From: Clostridium omnivorum
Lineage (GTDB): Bacteria > Bacillota > Clostridia > Clostridiales > Clostridiaceae
DNA: 64,000 bases
Direction of reading: 5' to 3'
NCBI RefSeq assembly: GCF_026012015.1
Contig: NZ_BRXR01000001.1
Coordinates: forward strand, 4,489,501-4,553,500
Numbering within the stretch: the first letter of the stretch is position 1; the number at the start of each line of letters is the position of its first letter. A program made the position numbers and the translations under genes. This document shows, one piece after another, positions 53,334 through 63,120 of the stretch. Under the pieces are notes generated by a model, which saw nothing but the letters and a program-made list of their open reading frames with translations, did not search any database and was not told the DNA's origin.

Positions 53334-56276
53334 ATGAAAAAAAATAGAGTTTTTAGTATAATTACATCTGCTTTAGTTTTATTAACTTCTATCAATGCTA
53401 GTACAGTAAATACCTTTGCTGTGCAAGAGCCAACTACTCCTATAGAAAACTATCAAAATATAAGCATAGCTTCAGATTCTCAAGCTGTAAATGTAAGCAG
53501 TGACCTTAATAAAATAAGTGCCTTAGACCAAGGTACTGTTGTTGTAAGATTTAAAAGCACTTCAAACGCAGCACTTCAAGCACTCTTCTCAATAAGTAAC
53601 AATACTGTGGATAATGGATATTATGCGCTATATTACAACAGCTCAACTAATAAGGTTGGGTTTGAAGCTAGAACTCAAACTGGTTCAACCACCACTGCTC
53701 TTGCTGCACCTAGCACCACTGTCACTTCTAATCTAAATGGCTTTAACACACTAGCTCTTAAAGTAACTAAAAATACTGATTATAAATTATTTTTTAACGG
53801 TAAACTTGTAAATACTACTACAGCTGCTACAACTTATTTCTTTAAGGACATAGTCGGAGCCAATGCCCAAGCTATCGGAAAGATCTATAGAGGCGGTATA
53901 AGCTCTAGTAAGAATTGGTTATTCAATGGAGATATAGACTACGTTAAAGTTTATAATTCCCCACTAGATGATAGTTATCTCTCTACTGTTACTGGAGAAA
54001 CCTTTATAGATTTAAATAACCAACCTCTTCCATCAGGAGTTGTGAAAACAAATCCTGTAAACTTAACCTATCCCGGATTTGCTAACTCAGATAATTTCAG
54101 AATTCCATCTCTATATACAACCAAAGCAGGCAGCGTATTGGCAGGAATGGATTTAAGATATGGAAGTGCAGCTGATACGCCTAATCACATAGATGAAGGT
54201 ATAAGAATCAGTAAAGATAGTGGTAAGTCTTGGGATAGTGGAAAAAGAGTAGTGTATCAATCAAATAATGGTGCATCTATTGATCCAAGCATTCTCCAGG
54301 ATAGCTCCAATGGAAGAATATATATGCTTTTTGATGTAGCCCCAGATGGTGTTTACTTCGGAAATTCAAAGAAGGGCTCAGGATATTCAACAGTTAATGG
54401 AGTAAGATGTTTAAATTTATATGACAGTTTAAACAATGTATATACAGTTCAAAATGGAGTAGTTTACAATAGCAGCAATATTCCTACTACATACACAGTA
54501 GATTCATTAAACAACGTTTATCAAAATGGTAGTTTAGTAGGAAATGCCTTTAGCAGCAGTTGTCCACTTAAAGTTTTACAAAGCTTTTTTCTTAAATTAG
54601 TATATAGTGATAATGATGGACAAACTTGGAGCGATCCAATTGATATTACTCCTCAGACTAAACAAGATTGGATGTATTTCTTTGGAACTGGACCAGGCAG
54701 AGGCATTCAGCTTAAAAACGGAACCAGCGCTGGGAGATTAATTTTTCCTATCTATTATACAAATGCTAATGGTAAGCAATCAAGTGCGGTAGTTTACTCT
54801 GATGACCACGGTACAACTTGGAAATTAGGAGAGTCTCCAAATGACGGAAGAGTAGAAGGTACTACAACACTTAGCTCGCAAACTCTAAACTCCAGCACTT
54901 ATGAGCTAACAGAATCTCAAGCTGTAGAAATGCCAGATGGTCAAGTTAAGTTATTTTGCAGAAATTATGGAGGAAAAGTAGCAGTTGCAACAAGCTTTGA
55001 CGGTGGTGCTACATGGGATTCAGCAATAATAAAGGACTTTACTCTTGCAGATCCATATTGTCAGATGAGTGTAATAAATTACAGTCAAAAAATTGATGGC
55101 TTAGATGCTATTATTTTTTCAAATCCAAACTCAACTAGCAGTAGAAATAATGGTACTGTAAGAATAGGACTTATTGAAGCAAGTGGTACATTACCAAATG
55201 GTAAAACTAATTATACTTTCAACTGGAAATACTCACAATTGGTTAAGTCAGGAAACTATGGTTATTCATGCTTAACAGAATTGCCAAATGGAAATATAGG
55301 GTTGTTCTATGAGGGGGATTCCAGTAATTACATGCAATATACTGAAATGAACATTCCATATATAGAATGGGTTCCTACAATACAACCAGTGACTTATATT
55401 TCCTCTCAGCTTATTGGAGCTCAAACATCCTTTAAATCAAATGATAGCTTTGGAATAAGCTATAACTTTGATCAAAGAGTAATTGGAATTGGGACAAGAA
55501 CTATTACTGCTCAAATCGGAGGTATTTCAGTACCATTAACATATTGTGTAAGCGATGATGGCAGGCAAATAATATTTAATGGCACTATACCTGCTTTATC
55601 TGACGGCAGTTATCCAATAAATATTTCATTACCAACCAACCTTAAAATATATAATGTTGCAGGAACTGAGTATTCTAGGTCAGGCTCTGAAGTTTTTAAT
55701 GGAACAATCAATATTTCTAATGCAGCAACAATATCAACACCAATATTAAACTATCAAACAAATAAATCTTTTACAGGAACAGAATATAATGATATTTCAA
55801 ACGACATTAGTGCTGTAAGTGGATTAACTCAAGGTTCTATTGTTGCTAAATTTAGCTCAACTAGTACAGCTGCAGCAAAAACCATATTTAGCCTATCTCA
55901 CTCAGCAGATTCATCAAGTAACATGACACTTTCATTAAATAATGGTGCTTTACACTTTGAAAATAGAGAAAATGGCACCTATTCAACTAACTTTACAACT
56001 ACTAATACTAACTATAACGATGGGGCAACTCATGTGGTAGCATTAAACGTAAGTAATAGTGGTACTACTCTATTTGTTGATGGAGTAAAAGTATACACTG
56101 GAACTCAAACAGCTTTTGCAAGCAGTATTTTAACCCCTGATGCAATGAATATAGGGAGAAATCTTGATAAGGATGCCGGAACAGCTGGGCAGTGGTACTT
56201 TATTGGTAATATCTCATATGTTCAAGTATATAGTACTCCTTTAACAGATTCAGAATCTGCAGTTTTAGCGCCATAA
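53334..56276 (+). CDS. Secreted sialidase (GH33) with two LamG-type domains
   Basis: This 980-residue exported sialidase releases sialic acid from glycans. A signal peptide (about 1-29) is followed by a concanavalin/LamG-type domain (about 35-225), the six-bladed GH33 domain (about 240-690) with Arg256 in NFRIP, four Asp boxes (SKDSGKSW, SDNDGQTW, SDDHGTTW, SFDGGATW) and the TESQAVEM glutamate, and a second LamG domain near 790-970. The ATG at 53334 is preceded by AAAGGGG; ATG 53307 has no site. No sialic-acid uptake genes are adjacent. Confidence 0.92.
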   Translation: MKKNRVFSIITSALVLLTSINASTVNTFAVQEPTTPIENYQNISIASDSQAVNVSSDLNKISALDQGTVVVRFKSTSNAALQALFSISNNTVDNGYYALYYNSSTNKVGFEARTQTGSTTTALAAPSTTVTSNLNGFNTLALKVTKNTDYKLFFNGKLVNTTTAATTYFFKDIVGANAQAIGKIYRGGISSSKNWLFNGDIDYVKVYNSPLDDSYLSTVTGETFIDLNNQPLPSGVVKTNPVNLTYPGFANSDNFRIPSLYTTKAGSVLAGMDLRYGSAADTPNHIDEGIRISKDSGKSWDSGKRVVYQSNNGASIDPSILQDSSNGRIYMLFDVAPDGVYFGNSKKGSGYSTVNGVRCLNLYDSLNNVYTVQNGVVYNSSNIPTTYTVDSLNNVYQNGSLVGNAFSSSCPLKVLQSFFLKLVYSDNDGQTWSDPIDITPQTKQDWMYFFGTGPGRGIQLKNGTSAGRLIFPIYYTNANGKQSSAVVYSDDHGTTWKLGESPNDGRVEGTTTLSSQTLNSSTYELTESQAVEMPDGQVKLFCRNYGGKVAVATSFDGGATWDSAIIKDFTLADPYCQMSVINYSQKIDGLDAIIFSNPNSTSSRNNGTVRIGLIEASGTLPNGKTNYTFNWKYSQLVKSGNYGYSCLTELPNGNIGLFYEGDSSNYMQYTEMNIPYIEWVPTIQPVTYISSQLIGAQTSFKSNDSFGISYNFDQRVIGIGTRTITAQIGGISVPLTYCVSDDGRQIIFNGTIPALSDGSYPINISLPTNLKIYNVAGTEYSRSGSEVFNGTINISNAATISTPILNYQTNKSFTGTEYNDISNDISAVSGLTQGSIVAKFSSTSTAAAKTIFSLSHSADSSSNMTLSLNNGALHFENRENGTYSTNFTTTNTNYNDGATHVVALNVSNSGTTLFVDGVKVYTGTQTAFASSILTPDAMNIGRNLDKDAGTAGQWYFIGNISYVQVYSTPLTDSESAVLAP

Positions 56277-56282
56277 AATTTC

Positions 56283-56307
56283 GGACTTGCTTATTAAAAG
56301 CAAGTCC
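56283..56307. terminator. Terminator shared by sialidase and methyltransferase
   Basis: GGACTTGCTT and AAGCAAGTCC arms with T5 on the plus strand; the stop of the convergent methyltransferase lies in the loop. Confidence 0.85.
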
Positions 56308-57136
56308 TTTTTACTAATTTTTCTCCATAAGCATATATTACTGGCATTTTAAAACAAAACCCACTATCTTTATTGAACTGCTCAAGACCATCAAAAACTT
56401 CTCTCTTAAATGTATCAAATTTATCTTTTCCAAGTTCTTCTATGCTTTCAAAAATACCTCTTACAGCATTTGCCCACATTTCCTGCCACCATTCTTCTTT
56501 GTTCCTATATATAACATCTGCTGCTTCTTCATGTGCTTCAACATTTTCAAATCCTGAGTCTTGCAATATTTTTATCACACCTTCTACACAGTCAAGCTTA
56601 GGCATACCGGTACTATTATTCTTTTGTGGTGGTAAATCCAAATATTTATTTACAATTTCGTTCAGCCATATTTGATCCTTTTGTATTCCCCATATACTAA
56701 AACCAGCTTGTCCGCCATTCTTTAACACTCTTAATATACCATTTAATTTATTATCACTTAAAAGTAGATATCCCATTCCAAATCCACAAATAATGTTATC
56801 AAAAGAGTTATTTTCAAATTCTAAAAATTCAGCACACATCATTTTAACATCTGCATTTGTTATTTTTTGTGTAAGTATATCCTTATGAGTTTCACTTACC
56901 ATCATTGATGAGTTATCAATACCTATTACATATCCCTTTTCTCCAGCTTTTTTAATAGCCGGAAATAATGAAGCACCTCTCCCCATACCAATATCTAGAA
57001 CGCTGGAGCCTCTTTTTATGCTTGAGAGCTCAACTAATCTTTCTCCAAAACTATTCCAATAGGAAGGCCCAACTTTTCCAAAGCTAGGTGCAACCTTATC
57101 CCAAATACTTATAACTTTTTTAGTCTCATTTCCCAT
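56294..57136 (-). CDS. SAM-dependent methyltransferase (UbiE-like)
   Basis: This 280-residue class I methyltransferase has VLDIGMGRGASLFPAIKKAG at about residues 46-65, VIGIDNSSMMV and a long C-terminal cap. Substrate unknown. The ATG follows GGAGTTTAAAA. It is convergent with the sialidase gene and ends within its terminator. Confidence 0.85.
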   Translation of the reverse strand: MGNETKKVISIWDKVAPSFGKVGPSYWNSFGERLVELSSIKRGSSVLDIGMGRGASLFPAIKKAGEKGYVIGIDNSSMMVSETHKDILTQKITNADVKMMCAEFLEFENNSFDNIICGFGMGYLLLSDNKLNGILRVLKNGGQAGFSIWGIQKDQIWLNEIVNKYLDLPPQKNNSTGMPKLDCVEGVIKILQDSGFENVEAHEEAADVIYRNKEEWWQEMWANAVRGIFESIEELGKDKFDTFKREVFDGLEQFNKDSGFCFKMPVIYAYGEKLVKRTCF

Positions 57137-57201
57137 TTTTAAACTCCGCTTTATAAAATATTATTTTTCAACGCTAGTAAATCTTTTATTCATATTTATT
57201 T

Positions 57202-58971
57202 CTATAGTTGTTTTATATATCTATACTCCTTTACCTCCTTTCCAACGTTTATAATTCTTATTTCACCTTCATGAATAAAACCAGCCTTCTCATAAAACTT
57301 TCGTGCCCTCATATTTTCTTCAAGTACCCAAAGAGCTGCTTTCTTATAGCCCTTATTTTTAAGTTCATTTATTCCCCATTCTATAAATTCTAAACCTAAG
57401 TTTTTTCCCCAATAATCAGGCAATAAATATATTCTCCATATATCAATTTCAAAATTGTCTCTATCCATCCAATCATCCTTAGCAAAAGTTTGCATGCCTA
57501 TAGGCATACCATCCTTGTAAATAACGCAATTTGAGGTATTCCCCTCATCCAATTCCTTATTAAAACGTTCTTTTAATCTTTCAAAAGAAAACTTTTCTTT
57601 TAAGAACTCATCAGAAATAATACCTTTAAAGCCCTCTTGGATGGATTTAGAATTTATTAATGCAAGTGTATCTGCATCTTCTTTATTAGCATAGCGAATA
57701 AAGCTTCTTGAGTTTTTCTTTTTAATTCCCCATAAATATACTTGTCCATCATCATCTTTTGTAAAAGTGTACTCTTCATCTATCCATGTATGATGCAGAG
57801 TATTTTCGTTAATTGGATAGGCAGGTAAAATGTATTCATCATCTATTACTAATTTTAATTTATTATTTTCTCTTTTAAGTTCAAGTTTAAAACCCTGTTC
57901 TTCATATATACCCAAATAACTTTCTAGAAGTTTTTCATTTATAGAAAATGCTTCAGGCTTAACAGGCAGTTGATATTCTTCTCCAAATACTATAGAAGCA
58001 ATTAACTTACATAATTTATTTGTAGCTGTAAATCCATAATTGCTTAAAACTACTACAGCGAAATCATCGTCTACGTATCTATGTATTTCTGATAAAAATC
58101 CTTCACAGGAGCCATTATGATGAATAACTCTTCTATTCCCATTCATGTTTAGTGAAACTCCATAGCCATAGTTGTTTTTATATTGTGTATTCATCTTTTC
58201 AATTGAAGTGCTGCTTAATATCTTTCCATTATTTAAAGCCTGATCCCACATTAGTAAGTCCACTACTGTTGAATACATACCACCGGATGAAAGCATTAAA
58301 TCCATATTAATATAGTTGCAATGTATAAGTTCATCATCATTTAGATAATATCCAGATGCCATATTAGAAACTAGTTTTTTGCCATTATCTACTCCTGTAT
58401 TAAGCATGCCCAGCGGTAAAAATATGTTTTCATTAAGAAATTCAGCGTAAGTCTTACCTGAAAGTCTTTCGATTATCATACCTAAAAGATAATATCCTGT
58501 ATTACAATATTTCCACTGTGTTCCAGGTTCAAATTCTAAGGGCATATTTAAAAACATTTTAATTAAGTCATCCTTTTTATGATTCAACCTTTGAAAGGTT
58601 TCATGTGAATTTGGCAGACTTGAATAATTAAAAATTCCAGAAGTGTGCGTTAATAAATGATAAATTTTGATATCGGAATTTATTTCAGCATATTCTGGAA
58701 AGTACTTTTTAATACTATCCTCTACTTTTAGCAAGCCTCTTTCCTCCAAAAGAAGAATAGCCGCTGCAGTAAATTGCTTTGTAATTGACCATATTTTATA
58801 TTTAGTTTCAGTGGTATTTTTAACTTTATGCTCAATATTAGCGTATCCGTAAGCTTTCTCAAAAATTACTTTTCCATTCTTAATTGCTGCTACAGAACCA
58901 CTAAAAGCCCATAACTTTGTATATTGTTCCATATACTCGTTAATTTTATCTCTTATATCAATACCCCTCAT
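57202..58971 (-). CDS. Serine hydrolase (beta-lactamase-like) fused to GNAT acetyltransferase
   Basis: This 589-residue protein joins two enzymes. The N-terminal class C beta-lactamase/DD-peptidase-like domain has Ser62-x-x-Lys65 (SITK), Tyr155-Cys-Asn157 and His285-Asn-Gly287, all three active-site motifs; about residues 340-415 form a small beta linker domain. Residues about 420-589 are a GNAT domain with RIYLLPDYWGKNLGLEFIEW and ENMRARKFYEKAGF. No signal peptide is seen, so it is probably cytoplasmic. The ATG follows GGGGGAGC. Confidence 0.9.
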   Translation of the reverse strand: MRGIDIRDKINEYMEQYTKLWAFSGSVAAIKNGKVIFEKAYGYANIEHKVKNTTETKYKIWSITKQFTAAAILLLEERGLLKVEDSIKKYFPEYAEINSDIKIYHLLTHTSGIFNYSSLPNSHETFQRLNHKKDDLIKMFLNMPLEFEPGTQWKYCNTGYYLLGMIIERLSGKTYAEFLNENIFLPLGMLNTGVDNGKKLVSNMASGYYLNDDELIHCNYINMDLMLSSGGMYSTVVDLLMWDQALNNGKILSSTSIEKMNTQYKNNYGYGVSLNMNGNRRVIHHNGSCEGFLSEIHRYVDDDFAVVVLSNYGFTATNKLCKLIASIVFGEEYQLPVKPEAFSINEKLLESYLGIYEEQGFKLELKRENNKLKLVIDDEYILPAYPINENTLHHTWIDEEYTFTKDDDGQVYLWGIKKKNSRSFIRYANKEDADTLALINSKSIQEGFKGIISDEFLKEKFSFERLKERFNKELDEGNTSNCVIYKDGMPIGMQTFAKDDWMDRDNFEIDIWRIYLLPDYWGKNLGLEFIEWGINELKNKGYKKAALWVLEENMRARKFYEKAGFIHEGEIRIINVGKEVKEYRYIKQL

Positions 58972-59012
58972 AAAAGCTCCCCCAAATCATATAATTATTT
59001 CTTTTTAACTAT

Positions 59013-59567
59013 TTACTGTTCTGCAAATCTAACATAATAGTCATCATAATTCATAACTTTCCTATTTACAGGTTTGTATCCATTTTGCACTAAGGAAGCA
59101 ATTCTTTTAGTAGCTTTTGTAATAGCTTTAGTTAGAATAGCCTTAACCTCAAATGCTTTAAAGAAGTTTTCATTAGCAATTTCTAATATCTCATTAATTA
59201 TTGCCATGGATTCAAAATTACTTTGTAAATCAATCCTTAATATTCCGTAGTGATTAAATTCATCCTCAGCAAGTCTATGAAACATTTCAATCGTACCTAT
59301 CTTTTCATTGGTATCATTTAGAATTACTGTCCATCTTACAAAATGCCTGTTATTATAAGAATAGTTCCAAAAGTCAATAGCCTGTTTCACTCGCTCTGTA
59401 GTAGAGTAATAAAATGTATCACCATGACAATTATCAGAATTAAAAAGAGGTACTGCTTTTTCATCAGAATAGCACATTAAGAGCTCCTCAGCATCTTCTA
59501 TAATTGTTTTTCTTAATGTTATAAGCTTCTTTGAATATATTGGACATTCTTCATAAATATCTTTCAT
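59013..59567 (-). CDS. GNAT family N-acetyltransferase
   Basis: This 184-residue RimJ/RimL-like acetyltransferase has LITLRKTIIEDAEELL at the start, WTVILNDTNEKIGTIEM and the C-terminal SLVQNGYKPV. Substrate unknown. The ATG follows GAGGTTAGT. It lies 42 bases upstream of the serine hydrolase-GNAT fusion on the same strand and may share its transcript. Confidence 0.82.
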   Translation of the reverse strand: MKDIYEECPIYSKKLITLRKTIIEDAEELLMCYSDEKAVPLFNSDNCHGDTFYYSTTERVKQAIDFWNYSYNNRHFVRWTVILNDTNEKIGTIEMFHRLAEDEFNHYGILRIDLQSNFESMAIINEILEIANENFFKAFEVKAILTKAITKATKRIASLVQNGYKPVNRKVMNYDDYYVRFAEQ

Positions 59568-59743
59568 ACTAACCTCACATATTTGTAATACTTTGAGACT
59601 TAAATCTCATACTTTTACAATTATAGCATATTTAGTTTTATTGTAACTAGATAAATTTTGTTCATAAGAAAAAAGGATGCTATGTTTAGTATTGTTTCAA
59701 ACATACACCCTCTTAAAGTTATAGTTATATTCTTTTATTAAAT

Positions 59744-60373
59744 TTAACTATTACAAATAATCAATACTCCGGAACAATGAGAAACTTTAACAAATTCACA
59801 AACACATTTATTCTTCAATCTTTCATTAACTTCTTCCGCTACAAAATAGACTTCATCATTATCCCAATACTCCTCATATTTAACTTTGCATTTTTCAAGC
59901 TCATCCCTTGTTTCAAAAGAAACATCTCCTAAAAGTAGCTTTCCATTTGTATTTAGCAAGGAAGTAAGCGAATTTATAAATTCTATTTTATTACTATCAT
60001 TTAAGTGATGAATTGCATAGGTACTAATAATGAAATCAAAATGATTCCTTTTAATTTCATCTGGCAATCCTTTAGTAAAATCCCAATTTATAAGCTTTGC
60101 TTTGGGCATCTTTTTCTCTGCAATATTAATCATATTTCTTGAAAAATCAATTCCAGTAACTTCATACCCATCGTTATAGAGCTTTGTGGTTAGAACTCCG
60201 GTTCCAAAGCCAATATCTAAAACATTAGCACAATCTTTTTGCTTAACCTGATTGTATATGTAATTCAACACATCTTTATAGCCCGCAAATGGATATTCAT
60301 TATTTTCTTCTCTGAGCTTTACACTTTTGTCATAACCATCTGCCCATAAGTCAAATCCTTTACTATCTAGCAT
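59744..60373 (-). CDS. SAM-dependent methyltransferase (YrrT-like)
   Basis: This 209-residue methyltransferase has VLDIGFGTGVLTTKLYNDGY, VTGIDFSRNMI and STYAIHHL, and resembles YrrT. The ATG at 60373 follows TTGGAGGATAAG; the longer frame from 60430 is not supported. Substrate unknown. Confidence 0.85.
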   Translation of the reverse strand: MLDSKGFDLWADGYDKSVKLREENNEYPFAGYKDVLNYIYNQVKQKDCANVLDIGFGTGVLTTKLYNDGYEVTGIDFSRNMINIAEKKMPKAKLINWDFTKGLPDEIKRNHFDFIISTYAIHHLNDSNKIEFINSLTSLLNTNGKLLLGDVSFETRDELEKCKVKYEEYWDNDEVYFVAEEVNERLKNKCVCEFVKVSHCSGVLIICNS

Positions 60374-60451
60374 CTTATCCTCCAAAAAACAAATACTATT
60401 TCCACGACCTTTTCTTATCAAGCCATCCATTGTTCTTCTAATAATTATTTC

Positions 60452-62104
60452 TTAGTGATTTACTAAGTTGTTTATGTAAACAATATTACGTCCATTATTT
60501 TTAGCTTTGTATAGTTCCTTATCTGCAACTTGTATGATATCGGATATATTATCAAATTGTGACGTTTTCCCCAGTACACCTCCTAAACTAATTGTTATTA
60601 CACTACTATTTTCATCCAAGGTGTACTTAAGGCATAATTTTTCAACTTCACTTTTCAATTTATTTCCTAATTCTAAGGCTTTATCATAGGTTAAATTCTT
60701 TGCAAAATATATGAACTCTTCTCCACCGTATCTTCCAAATATATCTTTACGTTTTACTTGAATATCCTTTAGACAGTTGGCAACCTTCACAATGCATTGA
60801 TCGCCTATTATATGTCCCCAGTAATCGTTATATTTTTTAAAATTATCGATATCAATTATAAATAAAGCAACCACTGGATCACATAACATGGATTCTTCCC
60901 ATGCTTTATTCAAATGATAATTAATATAGGTTCTATTTGGAACTCCTGTAAGTTCATCTTCAAGTGCTTTTTTCTCTAAAACTTTGTTTATCTTACGTAT
61001 CTTTTGCAGTTCACTTCTTTGAAATGAAATCTCACTTTCTAATCGATTGTTAATTATTTTCATTTTTTCAAACTTATGAGTTTCTCTTATATGCTCTATT
61101 TCTATTTTTAACATTTCAAGTTTGTTTCCAACAATTGAAGTCATGATTTCTTGTTCTACACTATGGTATCTTTTAAAGTATTCTAGAGCTACTCTAAAAT
61201 CACCTATTCTATCGTAATAGTCTGCTACCATTTTGCATACTTCACTCAATTTTTTCTTTGCATTCGTTTTTTCCGCATATTGTATTGCTTTTTCAAAATA
61301 ATAAAGTGATTTATTTGAATCCTTAACTAGCTGCAATTTTGCGATATTCACTAAAACGTCAATGGTATAAAACTTATTATCAATATTTTCCAACCTTCTT
61401 AATGCACTAAAAAGGTACTCTTCAGCTTTGTCATAGTTTTCATTGACAAAATGAATTTTACCTATATTATTCTCTACTTCACCTAGCATAACCATATCAT
61501 TTTCTTTAATAAGTATATTGTAGCTTTGGGTATGATATTCTAACGCATCCGAATATCTCTTTTGAGTAAAGTATACTTTACCAATGTTAGTTAATAAAGA
61601 GGCTGTACTTATATCTGAATTTATATCTGTAATTATTTCAAGAGCTTTGCAATAGTATTCTAATGCGGTGTCGTGATTCATTGATTCATAATAAACTTCA
61701 CCAATATTATTTAATACGCAGCACAATAAAAAGTCATCTTTAAATTCATCTAAAACGTCTAAAGCTTGTAATAAAGATTTAAGCGCTTCTTCGTACATGG
61801 AATTATAAAAATACGCAATTCCTATTAGATTTAACGACTTAATTTGCCCTAACTTATTATTTAATTCTCCAAATATTTCAAGTGCATTAAAGGAGTACTT
61901 CAACATTTTATTAATTTCTGATTTAGCTCTACATGCAAAGGCCATTCCAATTAATGCATAGCCCTCTTCTAATGTCATGCTTTTTTCTTTGCAAAGATTA
62001 TATACTTTTTTGCTCATTGTATATGATTTGTTGGGATAGCTTGTACATATTTTTTTTGATTCATCAAGCATCCTAAAAATTTCTTCTGACAAGTTATTTT
62101 CCAT
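60452..62104 (-). CDS. Diguanylate cyclase with TPR sensor region
   Basis: This 550-residue protein makes cyclic di-GMP. Residues about 1-300 are tandem TPR repeats; a coiled segment (about 300-365) leads to the GGDEF domain, with the catalytic GGEEF in FGRYGGEEFIYF. The upstream inhibitory I-site RxxD is changed to KRKD, so product feedback may be lost. It has no membrane segment. The ATG follows GAGGAACCC. Confidence 0.9.
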   Translation of the reverse strand: MENNLSEEIFRMLDESKKICTSYPNKSYTMSKKVYNLCKEKSMTLEEGYALIGMAFACRAKSEINKMLKYSFNALEIFGELNNKLGQIKSLNLIGIAYFYNSMYEEALKSLLQALDVLDEFKDDFLLCCVLNNIGEVYYESMNHDTALEYYCKALEIITDINSDISTASLLTNIGKVYFTQKRYSDALEYHTQSYNILIKENDMVMLGEVENNIGKIHFVNENYDKAEEYLFSALRRLENIDNKFYTIDVLVNIAKLQLVKDSNKSLYYFEKAIQYAEKTNAKKKLSEVCKMVADYYDRIGDFRVALEYFKRYHSVEQEIMTSIVGNKLEMLKIEIEHIRETHKFEKMKIINNRLESEISFQRSELQKIRKINKVLEKKALEDELTGVPNRTYINYHLNKAWEESMLCDPVVALFIIDIDNFKKYNDYWGHIIGDQCIVKVANCLKDIQVKRKDIFGRYGGEEFIYFAKNLTYDKALELGNKLKSEVEKLCLKYTLDENSSVITISLGGVLGKTSQFDNISDIIQVADKELYKAKNNGRNIVYINNLVNH

Positions 62105-62264
62105 TGGGTTCCTCTATTCTACTTACATTATCCTTACTAGTTATTAAAACGATTACTTTTTCATTTATTAATAGGAATAAATTCATAATTATCTTAATTA
62201 TACCACCATGCTATAAATATTTCCAATAGTTCTCTCATATGCTATTAATCACAAAAAATAAACA

Positions 62265-62289
62265 CCGTAAAATTCACTGAACTTTACGG
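62265..62289 (-). terminator. Terminator after secreted-protein gene
   Basis: CCGTAAA and TTTACGG arms with inner TTCA/TGAA pairing, then a T-rich tail with T6 on the minus strand. Confidence 0.8.
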
Positions 62290-62350
62290 CATATAGCAAA
62301 TTGTATCTCTTTAATAATAATTTTCTAGGTTTCTTGTTTAAAGTGAAGCT

Positions 62351-62857
62351 CTATTTACCAATAAAAATTGCTGAACCGTTATCTCCATTATATGCCGGAG
62401 CTCCTTCAACTGTAACATAGCAAATAATTATCTTATATTGTTCTCCTTTAACGATGTTTTGATTGAAGGTTAAGACAAATACTTTTGATGAGTCTTCTTT
62501 TGGACTTATCTTTACCAGCTTATCAGTAAGTGAATTATTTACATTTACTTTATCATTTTTACCAAGCGTAGCTATACCTTTTGGAGTAACATTCATAACA
62601 TCTTGAATCCAATAATTTGTTGACTTTTCTCCTAATTTTTTATCAACATCCCTATCATAGCTTATTTGAATTTGATTAGGTGAAATCTGCTCAACCTTCA
62701 CTAATTTTGGAATTGCAGACTCTTCCTTTTCTTCAATAGCACTCAAGGAAGTTGTAGAATTATTCTCTACAGGAATAGCAACTACATTATTTGCTGAAAA
62801 CATTACTAGAACCATTGCACTAAATGCGATTAAAATACTTGTAATAAATCTTTTCAT
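62351..62857 (-). CDS. Secreted Ig-like domain protein
   Basis: This 168-residue protein has a signal peptide (about 1-28, ends NVVA) and one beta-sandwich domain with VEQISPNQIQISYDRDVD and FNQNIVKGEQYKI, resembling SbsA-type Ig-like domains. No wall anchor is seen. Function unknown. The ATG follows AAGGAGGTAATT. Confidence 0.7.
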   Translation of the reverse strand: MKRFITSILIAFSAMVLVMFSANNVVAIPVENNSTTSLSAIEEKEESAIPKLVKVEQISPNQIQISYDRDVDKKLGEKSTNYWIQDVMNVTPKGIATLGKNDKVNVNNSLTDKLVKISPKEDSSKVFVLTFNQNIVKGEQYKIIICYVTVEGAPAYNGDNGSAIFIGK

Positions 62858-63071
62858 AATTACCTCCTTATATGTTTAAGAATATTGTCCAAAAATACTT
62901 TACCCCAAAAACATTGAATATATTAGTATAATTAATTATGTAATTTGTTCCACTTAAATATTTCATTTAACTTCTATAATTTTTTTCTTATAGTTTAGAA
63001 GTATATTTAAATATAAAAAAGCACCTCAGACAATGAACCTTTAATTGTGCCAGTTATGTGATGAAAAATAT

Positions 63072-63104
63072 GATAACCGTGGAATATTAATTTCCACGGT
63101 TATC
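63072..63104 (-). terminator. Terminator after ccdA
   Basis: Perfect 13-base arms GATAACCGTGGAA and TTCCACGGTTATC, 17 bases after the ccdA stop. A second, weaker hairpin with T6 lies at about 63020-63050. Confidence 0.8.
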
Positions 63105-63120
63105 GTTGTGATTCATAGGC

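Noticed and set aside
62858-63120. c-di-GMP riboswitch near the cyclase and secreted-protein gene
   Set aside because: The conserved GEMM core sequences are not present; only terminators and an AT-rich leader are seen.
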